DNA from: Antarctobacter sediminis
Lineage (GTDB): Bacteria; Pseudomonadota; Alphaproteobacteria; Rhodobacterales; Rhodobacteraceae
Length of the DNA stretch: 64,000 bases
NCBI RefSeq assembly: GCF_019218285.1
Contig: NZ_JAHUZG010000003.1
Coordinates: 310,001-374,000, forward strand
Reading direction: 5' to 3'
This document shows, one piece after another, positions 9,062 to 17,302 of this stretch. The notes under the pieces were generated by a model. It searched no databases. It was not told the origin of the DNA and saw only the letters and a list, made by a program, of their open reading frames with translations. Every line of letters begins with the position of its first letter. Within the stretch, counting starts at the first letter, position 1. Made by a program: the position numbers and the translations under genes.

Positions 9062-9093
9062 TCCGACCGGGCGCGCTCTTGCGCCCGGTCGGA
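9062..9093 (+). other. Strong hairpin between dctP and dctQ
   Basis: Arms 9062-9074 and 9081-9093 are perfectly complementary (13 bp, TCCGACCGGGCGC and its complement) around a 6-nt loop. There is no T-tract. Intercistronic hairpins of this kind commonly protect the 3' end of an abundant binding-protein message. It may also give partial termination, so that dctP exceeds dctQM. Confidence 0.6.
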
Positions 9094-9107
9094 CGGGAGA
9101 CCCTGAC

Positions 9108-9590
9108 ATGAACGCTGTTGCCACATGGACATTTCGCGCCGAACGGTTGGTGTCCTTTACCGCGCTGGCGGTGCTGACCGGCTCTGTCCTCTGGGGCGTG
9201 CTGACGCGCTATGGCACTGAAAAACCCGCGGTCTGGACCACCGAACTGTCGGGGATCCTGTTCACCTGGGTGGTCTACATCGGGGCCATGACCGCGCATC
9301 GGGAAGGGCGGCACATCCGCGTCACCTTGCTTGTCGATCTTTTGCCGTCTGCCGCGCGCCGCGCCGTAAGGATCCTTGCCGACCTTCTGGTTCTGGCTTT
9401 CCTGATCTACGTCACCTGGTTGAGCGTTCTGATGATGCAGAAAGGCGCCAGCCGCCCTTCTCCGGTTCTGGATATTCCGTTTTCCTGGGTCTACCTCGCC
9501 ACGGTCATCGGCTTTGCGGGCATGGCGATCAGCCAGACAGTGCATCTTGTGACCGGGCGTCGACCGTCCGCCGCCGAGGACATGCTATGA
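9108..9590 (+). CDS. dctQ: TRAP transporter small permease DctQ
   Basis: A 160-residue protein with four predicted membrane helices (RLVSFTALAVLTGSVLWGVLTRY first) and the DctQ pattern TTELSGILFTWVVYIGAMTAHREGRHIRVTLL. GGGAGACCCTGAC precedes the ATG. The stop overlaps the dctM start (ATGA). It forms the inner-membrane complex with DctM. The substrate is unknown. Confidence 0.9.
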   Translation: MNAVATWTFRAERLVSFTALAVLTGSVLWGVLTRYGTEKPAVWTTELSGILFTWVVYIGAMTAHREGRHIRVTLLVDLLPSAARRAVRILADLLVLAFLIYVTWLSVLMMQKGASRPSPVLDIPFSWVYLATVIGFAGMAISQTVHLVTGRRPSAAEDML

Positions 9591-10867
9591 GTCTTGCCCC
9601 GGTCCTGATCCTGCTGTTCGGCATTGCCATCGGAATTCCTGTCGCCATGAGCATCGGCATGGCGGCGTTGTCCTTCTTCCTGCTGTCCGGCGCGATGCCG
9701 CCCGAAATATTCGTGCAGCGCATGGTCGCGGTGACCCACAGCTTTCCGCTTCTGGCCGTGCCCCTGTTCGTCATGACCGGAGTCGTGATGAACTATGCCG
9801 GGATCACCCGTCGCATGATGAGTTTTGCCGAAGCCCTGACGGGGCACTGGAAAGGCGGGCTGGCACAGGTCAACGTATTGCTGTCCACGCTGATGGGCGG
9901 AGTTTCGGGTTCGGCCAATGCGGATGCGGCAATGCAATCCAAGGTGTTGGTGCCCGAAATGACCCGGCGCGGCTATGATCTGGCTTTTTCAAGCGCGGTC
10001 ACCGCCTCTTCCTCGATTATCTCTGTCATCATTCCGCCGGGGATCGGTCTGATCCTTTACGGGTTCATGGGCGATGTTTCCATCGGGCGGCTGTTTCTTG
10101 CGGGGATCGTGCCAGGGGTGGTGATATGCGCCGCGATGATGGGTGCCGTCGCAATCCGGTCACGCCAACTGGGCCTTCAACCCGCCTTTGACCGGCCGAT
10201 GCCCTGGGCCGGACGAGCCGTGGCGCTGCGGGGGGCCTTCCTTGCGCTGCTGGTGCCCGTGGGGATCGTCCTTGGCATCCGTCTGGGCTTTTTCACCCCG
10301 ACCGAAGCAGGCGCGATGGCGGTGCTGTTTGCCATCATCGTCGGCATCATTCATGGCGACCTGAAATTGACCCATGTCGCCCCGATTCTGGAACAGACGA
10401 TGCAGGCGACTGCCGTGATCCTTCTGGTGATCTGCGCCGCCAATGCCTTTGGGTTTTACATGACGTGGGAGCGTATCCCCGCACAGGTCGCCGATGTCAT
10501 GTTGTCCCTGACGGACAACCCGCTGGCCTTGTTGTTGATCATCAACCTGCTGCTGATCCTTGCAGGCATGTTCATCGAAGGCTCGGCCGCGCTGATCCTT
10601 TTGACGCCGATCCTTGTGCCCGTGGTGACCAAACTGGGTGTGGATCCGGTGCATTTCGGCATCGTCATGGTGTTCAACCTGACCATCGCCGGGGTGACGC
10701 CGCCCTTGGGGACGTTGATGTTCACCACCTGCCTGATCACCGGCACCCCGATCGGCCGCTTTATCCGCGCCTCCCTGCCCTTTTACGCGGTGCTCTTCGG
10801 GATGCTGATCCTGCTGACCTATGTGCCGGCGCTGTCGCTCTGGCTGCCCAACCTTCAATTCGACTGA
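9587..10867 (+). CDS. dctM: TRAP transporter large permease DctM
   Basis: A 426-residue protein with about 12 hydrophobic segments. It has the DctM hallmark motifs MGGVSGSANADAAMQSKVLVPEM, SSSIISVIIPPGIGLILYGF and LTPILVPVVTKLGVDPVHFG. It is the ion-coupled channel of the TRAP importer. It overlaps dctQ by ATGA, and the enoyl-CoA hydratase gene follows within 10 bp, so uptake and CoA-dependent breakdown of the substrate are co-transcribed. Confidence 0.92.
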   Translation: MSLAPVLILLFGIAIGIPVAMSIGMAALSFFLLSGAMPPEIFVQRMVAVTHSFPLLAVPLFVMTGVVMNYAGITRRMMSFAEALTGHWKGGLAQVNVLLSTLMGGVSGSANADAAMQSKVLVPEMTRRGYDLAFSSAVTASSSIISVIIPPGIGLILYGFMGDVSIGRLFLAGIVPGVVICAAMMGAVAIRSRQLGLQPAFDRPMPWAGRAVALRGAFLALLVPVGIVLGIRLGFFTPTEAGAMAVLFAIIVGIIHGDLKLTHVAPILEQTMQATAVILLVICAANAFGFYMTWERIPAQVADVMLSLTDNPLALLLIINLLLILAGMFIEGSAALILLTPILVPVVTKLGVDPVHFGIVMVFNLTIAGVTPPLGTLMFTTCLITGTPIGRFIRASLPFYAVLFGMLILLTYVPALSLWLPNLQFD

Positions 10868-10874
10868 GATACAG

Positions 10875-11639
10875 ATGACCCAAGACACCGACGGCGCCGT
10901 GCGCCTCGACATCAATGGCCCGCTGGCCGAGATCGTCCTTGATCGCCCCGCGAAACACAACGCGCTGACACCGCAAATGTATCGCCAGATCGGCGCGGCC
11001 TGCGCCGAGGCCAACGAAACCGCCGCGGTCAACGTGGTGATCTTTCACGGTGCCGGAGAACGCGCCTTTTGTGCCGGATCGGACGTCAAGGCGCTGGACG
11101 GTTACGAAGATTTCTGGGCGTGGCGCAATCGCTACGACTATATTCCGCCGATCCTTGCCCTGCGCAAACCGGCCATTGCCGCGGTCAAGGGCTGGGCGCT
11201 TGGCGGAGGATTGGAAATCGCGCTGGCCTGCGACCTGCGCGTGGTAGCCCCCAGCGCCGTCTTTGCCGCACCCGAGGTGCAACTGGGCTGGAACGGAGCG
11301 GGCGGCGCCGCGCAGCAGATGACCCGCCTGTGCGGACACGGGCAGGCCCTGCGTTACCTTCTGACCGGTGATCGGTTCACCGCCGAAGATGCGGCGCGCA
11401 TAGGCATGGTCGAATATCTAGTCGATCGTGGCGAGGAGCTGACCAAAGCCCGCGAAATCGCCCTGAAGATTGCCGGATTTGCCCCCCACGCGACGCAGGC
11501 CGTCAAGGCCGCGGTGCGCGGCGCGATGGATCTGACGCTGGAACAGGGGCTGCGCAACGAAAACGAACTCATGTCCCTCTGTTTCGCCAAGGCGGAACAG
11601 GCCAGACTGCGCGCCATGCAGCCAGGGAAAGAACCATGA
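10875..11639 (+). CDS. Enoyl-CoA hydratase/isomerase family protein
   Basis: A 254-residue crotonase-fold protein. The oxyanion-hole segments ERAFCAGSDVKAL and GWALGGGLEIALACDL are present. Both glutamates used for hydration in crotonases appear conserved (in GGGLEIA and in FAAPEVQLGWNGAGG), so hydratase activity is plausible. It is cytoplasmic. Its stop overlaps the start of the IclR gene (ATGA). It sits between the TRAP importer and two CoA-transferases, which suggests it acts on the CoA ester they make. The acyl chain is unknown. Confidence 0.88.
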   Translation: MTQDTDGAVRLDINGPLAEIVLDRPAKHNALTPQMYRQIGAACAEANETAAVNVVIFHGAGERAFCAGSDVKALDGYEDFWAWRNRYDYIPPILALRKPAIAAVKGWALGGGLEIALACDLRVVAPSAVFAAPEVQLGWNGAGGAAQQMTRLCGHGQALRYLLTGDRFTAEDAARIGMVEYLVDRGEELTKAREIALKIAGFAPHATQAVKAAVRGAMDLTLEQGLRNENELMSLCFAKAEQARLRAMQPGKEP

Positions 11640-12424
11640 GCAAACCCGAAGAAAAAAAGAAATCCGCCGTTCCCGCCGTCGAAAAAGCGCTGGACGTGCT
11701 GGAACTGCTGACCGACGCCCCCGCCGGTCTTACCATGAATGAGATCGTCGACGCGCTGAACCGCACCATGGGCGAGATTTATCGCGTGGTCATCTACCTT
11801 GCGGAACGCGGATACCTGCAACAGGACCCGCGAACCAGCCGTTATGCCCTGACGCTCAAGCTGTTCGAACTGTCGCACCGTCACGATCCGACAGAGCGGT
11901 TGATTCACGCCGCATTGCCTTTGCTGGAACGGGTGGCGGCGCGCACCAACCAGTCCTGTCACCTCGGGGTGCTGAACCGCGACAACGTGCTGGTTCTGAC
12001 CTCGGTTCAAAGTCCGCTGCCCGCAGGATACGCGGTACGCACCGGCGCGCTGTTCCCGGTCGGCCAGACCAGTTCAGGCCATGTGATCCTGGCCTTTTCG
12101 GACGAGGACACGCAGGCCCGTCACATCGCCCGACAGCCAGAAAATGCGCGCGACGCCCTTGCTGCACGTCTGGAGCGCATTCGCAATGCCGGGTTCGAAG
12201 ACACGCCCAGCACCATGATCGCCGGGGTCCGCAACCTTTGCGCCCCCGTCTTCGACACGCGCGGCGTGGTGGCCGCCATAACCTCTGGTTTCATCCAGCA
12301 ACTCGGGCAGGCCACCACCGCCGAAGACACGCTTGCCACGCTCCGCCTCACCGCGCTCGACCTGTCGCGCGCGCTTGGTTTCAACCCCGAGAACAGCCCG
12401 CACGGGCCGGTTCTCTCTTCCTGA
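11636..12424 (+). CDS. IclR family transcriptional regulator
   Basis: A 262-residue protein. The N-terminal winged helix is at about residues 12-70 (VEKALDVLELLTDAPAGLTM, then IYRVVIYLAERGYLQQD). A C-terminal IclR effector domain follows (SCHLGVLNRDNVLVLTSVQS, then GVRNLCAPVFDTRGVVAAIT). It lies within the TRAP/CoA-transferase operon, so it probably responds to the transported acid or its CoA ester and controls the divergent promoter at 7.9-8.06 kb. Whether it activates or represses cannot be told. Confidence 0.88.
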   Translation: MSKPEEKKKSAVPAVEKALDVLELLTDAPAGLTMNEIVDALNRTMGEIYRVVIYLAERGYLQQDPRTSRYALTLKLFELSHRHDPTERLIHAALPLLERVAARTNQSCHLGVLNRDNVLVLTSVQSPLPAGYAVRTGALFPVGQTSSGHVILAFSDEDTQARHIARQPENARDALAARLERIRNAGFEDTPSTMIAGVRNLCAPVFDTRGVVAAITSGFIQQLGQATTAEDTLATLRLTALDLSRALGFNPENSPHGPVLSS

Positions 12425-12438
12425 CCTGAAAGACCCCC

Positions 12439-13587
12439 ATGACAATCGCCCCCCCTCCCCTGCCGCTTGCCGGTCTCCGCGTTCTTGACTTCGCACAGTT
12501 TCTGGCCGGCCCTGTGGCCGCGTTGCGCCTTGGTGATCTTGGCGCAGAAGTCATCAAGATAGAACGCCCCCAAGGGGGGGATCTGTGCCGGTCCATGGTG
12601 GTCAACGACCAGCGGCTGGATGGCGACAGCCTTGTGTTTCACACCTTCAATCGCGGCAAGAAAAGCGTCACCGCCGACCTGAAACAGCCCCAAGACCTTG
12701 CCCGCGTGCAGGCCCTGATCGAAACCGCAGACGTGCTGATCCACAATTTCCGCCCCGGCGTGATGGAACGGATCGGGTTGGGTTATGACACCGTGTCCAA
12801 ACTGAACCCGCGTCTGATCTACGGAGCCGTTTCCGGCTATGGCGGCGAAGGCCCCTGGCGCGACAAGCCGGGTCAGGATCTGCTGGTGCAGGCCTTGTCG
12901 GGCATCGCGTGGCTGAACGGAAACGATGGCGACGGTCCGGTGCCCACCGGATTTGCCATGCTGGATGTGGCGACCGCCGGGCATCTTGTGCAGGGCCTTC
13001 TTGCCTGCCTCGTCCGGCGCGGCGTCACCGGCAAAGGCGGCCTTGTAGAGGTCGACCTGATGTCTGCGGCGGTCGATATGACTTTTGAACAGCTCACCTG
13101 CTTTCTCAATGATGACAATCGCCAGCCGCGCCGCCACGCACAGGGCAATGCAAACCCGTATCAGCCCGCGCCTTACGGCCTGTACAAGGCTGCGGACGGC
13201 TGGATGACGGTGGCCATGTGTCCACTCGGCAAGCTCGCAGGCCTGCTGGAGGCGCCGCAGATCGCAGAGTTCCCGCAGGAAGATGCTTTTGCGCGGCTGG
13301 ATGAGATCAAGGTCGTGGTTGCCAAGGTACTGGCCACGCGACCGGTCCAGCATTGGCTGGATCGGCTGGAGCCGGCCGGGGTCTGGTGCGCCCCAGTGAT
13401 GGACTGGCCCGGTTTTGTCGCTTCCGAGGGTTTCGCCGCGCTGGATGCCCTGCAAGACATCCGCACCACGTCTGGCGACAGCGCCAGCACCACGCGCTGT
13501 CCGATCCGGGTCGACGGACGTATTCTGCGGAATCCTTCCGCCGCACCGCGGCTTGGGGCCGACACCGATCGCCTGTTGCCCTCATGA
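12439..13587 (+). CDS. Class III CoA-transferase (CaiB/BaiF family), first copy
   Basis: A 382-residue protein with the family opening LAGLRVLDFAQFLAGPVAALRLGDLGAEVIKIERP. The region KPGQDLLVQALSG carries Asp147 at the position of the catalytic aspartate of formyl-CoA transferase. It moves CoA from a donor such as succinyl-CoA to a carboxylic acid. It is followed, with an ATGA overlap, by a related second copy. Both may form a hetero-oligomer, as known for some family pairs such as the benzylsuccinate CoA-transferases, or serve two substrates. Confidence 0.88.
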   Translation: MTIAPPPLPLAGLRVLDFAQFLAGPVAALRLGDLGAEVIKIERPQGGDLCRSMVVNDQRLDGDSLVFHTFNRGKKSVTADLKQPQDLARVQALIETADVLIHNFRPGVMERIGLGYDTVSKLNPRLIYGAVSGYGGEGPWRDKPGQDLLVQALSGIAWLNGNDGDGPVPTGFAMLDVATAGHLVQGLLACLVRRGVTGKGGLVEVDLMSAAVDMTFEQLTCFLNDDNRQPRRHAQGNANPYQPAPYGLYKAADGWMTVAMCPLGKLAGLLEAPQIAEFPQEDAFARLDEIKVVVAKVLATRPVQHWLDRLEPAGVWCAPVMDWPGFVASEGFAALDALQDIRTTSGDSASTTRCPIRVDGRILRNPSAAPRLGADTDRLLPS

Positions 13588-14687
13588 CCGCGCCCCTGGC
13601 CGGGATCACCGTTGTCGATTTCAGCCAGTTCCTTGCCGGGCCTTATGCCTCGCTCCGTTTGCTGGACCTTGGTGCCCGCGTCATCAAGATTGAAAACCCG
13701 CAGGGTGGCGACCTATGTCGTCGCCACTATGTGTCAGAGGTTCGGACCAAGGGCGATTCCAGCCTGTTCCACGCAATCAACCGGGGCAAGGAAAGCATCG
13801 CTCTGGACCTGAAGACGCCCCAGGGCCTTGAGGATGCAAAGCGCCTTGTGGCCCGGGCCGATATTGTAATCCAGAACTTCCGCCCCGGAGTGATCGAACG
13901 TCTGGGATTGGACTATGATCGCGCGCGCGCCCTGCGTCCCGGCCTGATCTATGGGTCCGTCAGCGGCTACGGCGAAGACGGACCCTGGGCGGACCTGCCC
14001 GGGCAGGATCTGCTGGCGCAGGCACGCAGCGGACTGATGTGGCTGTCTGGCAATGCCGATGACGGCCCCGTGCCCGTGGGTCTGCCCGTCGCGGATATCT
14101 CGGCGGGGGCCTGCCTGGCGCAGGGCTTGCTGGCGGCGTTGTTCCGTCAGGCCCGCACCGGCGAAGGGACCCATGTTCAAACCTCGCTTCTTGAGGCCCT
14201 GATGGACATCCAGTTCGAATTTCTCGGAACATGGCTGCGCAATGGCGAACAGCCCCCGCAACGCATGACGCAAGGGTCGGCACATGGCTATCTTGCGGCC
14301 CCCTATGGCGTTTATGCCTGTGCGACAGGGCATCTGGCCCTTGCGATGACCCCGCTGGAACGGCTCATGCCGCTGTTGGGTCTGGCCCCCGACGCCCGCG
14401 ACCCGTTCCGCGACCGTGACGCAATCTGCGCGCGAATCGCTGACCGCCTGCACCACAGGCCCGCCGCCGATTGGGAGGAGGAACTGGGCCGTGCCGGGGT
14501 CTGGTGCGCCCGTGTCCGGACATGGGATGAATTGCGCGCGGGCGGCGGGGCAATCGCCCGCCAGATGTTGCCCCCTGCCCTGCCCCTTAGACTGGACGGT
14601 CAGCGCCCGCACCCGGCTTCATTTGGCCCAACGCTCAATGAAAACGAAAGCACCCTGCGGGCCGAGTTCGACCTGGGCGGCACCTGA
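13584..14687 (+). CDS. Class III CoA-transferase (CaiB/BaiF family), second copy
   Basis: A 367-residue paralogue of the preceding gene product (LAGITVVDFSQFLAGPYASLRLLDLGARVIKIENPQGGDLCRR). The catalytic aspartate is kept at Asp142 (LPGQDLLAQARSG), so it is not an obviously dead subunit. The ATG overlaps the stop of the first copy; a longer upstream frame is only a shadow of that gene. It is the last gene of the TRAP/CoA-transferase operon, and the repABC control region begins just after it. Confidence 0.88.
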   Translation: MTAPLAGITVVDFSQFLAGPYASLRLLDLGARVIKIENPQGGDLCRRHYVSEVRTKGDSSLFHAINRGKESIALDLKTPQGLEDAKRLVARADIVIQNFRPGVIERLGLDYDRARALRPGLIYGSVSGYGEDGPWADLPGQDLLAQARSGLMWLSGNADDGPVPVGLPVADISAGACLAQGLLAALFRQARTGEGTHVQTSLLEALMDIQFEFLGTWLRNGEQPPQRMTQGSAHGYLAAPYGVYACATGHLALAMTPLERLMPLLGLAPDARDPFRDRDAICARIADRLHHRPAADWEEELGRAGVWCARVRTWDELRAGGGAIARQMLPPALPLRLDGQRPHPASFGPTLNENESTLRAEFDLGGT

Positions 14688-14881
14688 CAACCGCTCGAAC
14701 AGGTGCCGATGCGCCGGGTTATCCACCTGTGCCTGTGGGCAAGTATTCCGCTATATTTAGAAAACTGTTGCCGGAATCGCGATTCCATGGCATTTCACGT
14801 TCTGACGGTGAAGCGCGGCATACCGCCAATTGACCGTCAGAACCCAAAAGAGCCCTCAAGGGCCCATAGAGGCGGCAGAGC
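14688..14881. promoter_or_regulatory. repA upstream control region
   Basis: This 194-bp non-coding gap holds several elements. A DnaA-box-like TTATCCACC lies at 14719-14727. A TATATT stretch at 14752-14757 could be a -10 box. A perfect 14-bp palindrome GGAATCGCGATTCC is at 14773-14786. A long-range inverted repeat GTTCTGACGGT/ACCGTCAGAAC has arms at 14799-14809 and 14833-14843, directly before repA. In repABC plasmids such sites bind RepA/RepB for autoregulation or serve as centromere. Which element does what is inference. Confidence 0.6.
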
Positions 14882-16078
14882 ATGAATGAGCTGAACGACG
14901 TCAGACCCCTGGGCGTCAACTCCGAACATATCGGTGCCTTTGCGGATAGTCTTGCCGAATCATTGGACCGGCAAATGAAAATCGCCTTCCAGCCGGATGC
15001 GCGCAAACACCTGCGCCGTTTCTCCTCTGGTGAGGTGGCCGAACTCTTGAGGGTGAGCACGTCGAACCTACGCAACCGTCACAAGGATGGCAGCTTTCCG
15101 GATGTGCAGACCGATGCCCGCGGGCACCGGTCCTATTCCGCGGAAGAGATTGACCAACTACGTGATATCCTTGGGAAAACCGGGAAAAATGCCCAAACTT
15201 ACCGCCCCGGTCGACGGGACGGAGACCGGTTGCAGGTTATCTCGGTGGTTAACTTCAAGGGCGGCAGTTCCAAGACAACGGCGACGATCCACCTTGCTCA
15301 GCGATATGCCTTGCGCGGTTATCGGGTGCTGGTGCTGGATCTCGATCCGCAGGCCAGTCTGACGACGTTCTTCGGATTTCGACCCGAGCTGGAGTTTTCC
15401 GAGGGCGGAACGATCTACGACGCCTTGCGCTATCAGGACCAAATGCCCCTTTCGGCGGTCATCCGGAAAACCTATTTTCATAAGCTGGACATGGTGCCGG
15501 CGGGTCTCATGCTCTCGGAATACGAGACTGAAACCGCAAATGCTCTCGCTAACCGTGTGCAGCCCATCTTTGCCGAGCGGTTGACACTCGCCCTGGAAGA
15601 GGTTGCTGACGACTACGATATCGTCCTGATGGATTGCCCTCCGCAGTTGGGTTTTTTGACGTTGACGGCCCTTGCTGCGTCTACCGGTCTTTTGGTCACG
15701 GTGGTCCCCGGCATGTTGGACATCGCCTCGATGAGCCAGTTTCTCAAACTGGCCTCCGAAACCGTTCAAGCGGTCGAAGAGGCCATCGACCGGCGGGTCA
15801 ACTGGGATTTCGTCAAGTTCCTGATTACACGCTATGAACCTTCGGACGGGCCACAGACACAGATGGCCGGGTTCCTCCGGTCGATCCTTCTGGATCAGGT
15901 GTTGACGCAACCCATGCTCAAATCCACCGCCATCAGCGACGCGGGCATGACCCAGCAAACGGTCTATGAGGTGGATCCCGGACAATTCATCCGCAAGACC
16001 CTGGACCGGGCGCTGACCAGCGTGAACAGCGTTGCCGATGAACTGGAGCTTACGATCCAGCAAGCTTGGGGGCGCTGA
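14882..16078 (+). CDS. repA: Plasmid partitioning protein RepA (ParA family ATPase)
   Basis: A 398-residue protein. An N-terminal helix-turn-helix (FSSGEVAELLRVSTSNLRNR, residues 47-66) is followed by the deviant Walker A motif KGGSSKTT at 126-133, then LVLDLDPQASLTTFFG and VLMDCPPQLGFLTLTA. This layout and length are those of RepA of repABC replicons: ATP-driven segregation and autorepression of the operon. The start ATG follows GGCGGCAGAGC. The stop overlaps the repB start (TGATG), so the two are translationally coupled. Confidence 0.95.
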   Translation: MNELNDVRPLGVNSEHIGAFADSLAESLDRQMKIAFQPDARKHLRRFSSGEVAELLRVSTSNLRNRHKDGSFPDVQTDARGHRSYSAEEIDQLRDILGKTGKNAQTYRPGRRDGDRLQVISVVNFKGGSSKTTATIHLAQRYALRGYRVLVLDLDPQASLTTFFGFRPELEFSEGGTIYDALRYQDQMPLSAVIRKTYFHKLDMVPAGLMLSEYETETANALANRVQPIFAERLTLALEEVADDYDIVLMDCPPQLGFLTLTALAASTGLLVTVVPGMLDIASMSQFLKLASETVQAVEEAIDRRVNWDFVKFLITRYEPSDGPQTQMAGFLRSILLDQVLTQPMLKSTAISDAGMTQQTVYEVDPGQFIRKTLDRALTSVNSVADELELTIQQAWGR

Positions 16079-17055
16079 TGGCACGCAAGATCTTTACCCC
16101 TCCGGACGCCCCCTCAAAGGATCAGGCGGACTCCCCTGCCCTGTCGAAACGTGGCTCTTACACGGCTTCTGTTGGCGGTCTGCGGGACAGCCTGCGCGAG
16201 ATTACGGCCAATTCGATTCGCGATATTGACCCGGACCGCATTGACCATGACGGCCTGCGCGACCGTCTGGCCATGGATGATGACGGCATCGCCGATCTGG
16301 CCGAAAGCATTCGGAAGCATGGGCAACAGGTACCCATTCTTGTGCGCCCGTCCGGCGCGCCCGACCGCTATCGGATCGTCTATGGCAGACGCAGGCTCGC
16401 CGCCATTCGGCAGCTTGGCGTTCCGGTCAAGGCGATTGTGCGGACCTTGGACGACGAGGCCTCGCTGATCGCGCAAGGCCAGGAAAACAACCTGCGGCTT
16501 GACCCGTCGTTTATCGAAAAAGCGTTGTTTATCCGGGACATGCAGGCCGAAGGTTACAAACCTCAGGTCATTCAGGATGCACTTGGTTTGTCCCGGCAAG
16601 GGATTTCGAACCACAAGGTGGTGCTGGACCAACTGCCCGAAGAAGTGATCCGACTGATTGGTCCGGCGCATGGTGTTGGCCGCCGCCAATGGTCAGATCT
16701 GGCTTCTGCCCTGCCCGCTGAACAGTTGGTCGAGGTAACGCACATCGCACTATCGGCCCTGCCCGAGGCTACCCCCAGCGACGAGAAATTTCTGACGGCC
16801 TTGGCGGCCGCAAAGAAGCAAAAAGACAAGCCCGCGCCGTCCTCGGTGACCGATGTCCACCGCGGAGGACATTCGTTGATCACGGATCATGACGGACGGC
16901 AGATCGCGGAATTGGTTCGAAAACGTGGCACGATCGGCATTCAGGTGTCGACCAAGACAACCCCGGAATTCAGTCAATGGCTGGAAGACCATGCATCCGA
17001 AGTGATGCGGGATCTGTACAGCCGTTGGCAGAATGGCACCGACCGGGCCGACTAA
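16078..17055 (+). CDS. repB: Plasmid partitioning protein RepB (ParB family)
   Basis: A 325-residue ParB-like protein. The N-terminal ParB domain contains LAESIRKHGQQVPILVRP and YRIVYGRRRLAAIRQLG (the GERR-like ParB box, about residues 99-113), then QENNLRLDPSFIEKA. The helix-turn-helix YKPQVIQDALGLSRQGISNHK follows at about 158-178. It would bind parS and load with RepA. It starts inside the repA stop codon. Its own coding sequence contains a near-perfect copy (16853-16872) of the palindrome found after repC, a plausible parS. Confidence 0.94.
   Translation: MARKIFTPPDAPSKDQADSPALSKRGSYTASVGGLRDSLREITANSIRDIDPDRIDHDGLRDRLAMDDDGIADLAESIRKHGQQVPILVRPSGAPDRYRIVYGRRRLAAIRQLGVPVKAIVRTLDDEASLIAQGQENNLRLDPSFIEKALFIRDMQAEGYKPQVIQDALGLSRQGISNHKVVLDQLPEEVIRLIGPAHGVGRRQWSDLASALPAEQLVEVTHIALSALPEATPSDEKFLTALAAAKKQKDKPAPSSVTDVHRGGHSLITDHDGRQIAELVRKRGTIGIQVSTKTTPEFSQWLEDHASEVMRDLYSRWQNGTDRAD
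16853..16872. repeat. parS-like imperfect palindrome inside repB
   Basis: ATGTCCACCGCGGAGGACAT differs from the perfect palindrome at 18361-18380 by one base (T to A in the right arm). Its presence inside repB and again at the end of repC suggests both are RepB binding (parS) sites. Confidence 0.6.
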
Positions 17056-17302
17056 ACCCGGCGGGAAATAACAACACGAGGCAAGAAAGGAGCACAAAGA
17101 ACAGCACAAAAGAAAAGAGCCCCCCAAGGTTTCCCCCGGAGAGCCCTCATCATTCGATTAGCACTCAAGATGTAGCAATCTCCGACATTCCGGTCAAGCG
17201 CCACCGATTCGGTGGACAGTAGATTCTTGTCTGAATCTCACTCTTTCTGCGCGGAAGAGACCGGTCTTGGTGTGGCCTGACGGCTGTTCGGTGAAAAACA
17301 CC
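17056..17302. promoter_or_regulatory. repB-repC intergenic region (candidate incRNA locus)
   Basis: This gap contains two inverted repeats: CCACCG-ATT-CGGTGG at 17201-17215 and AGATTC-N6-GAATCT at 17221-17238. The first has the same arms as the parS-like palindromes but with three bases at the centre. In repABC plasmids the repB-repC gap encodes a small antisense RNA on the opposite strand that limits RepC synthesis. These hairpins are in the right place for it, but I could not locate its promoter with confidence. Confidence 0.5.
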
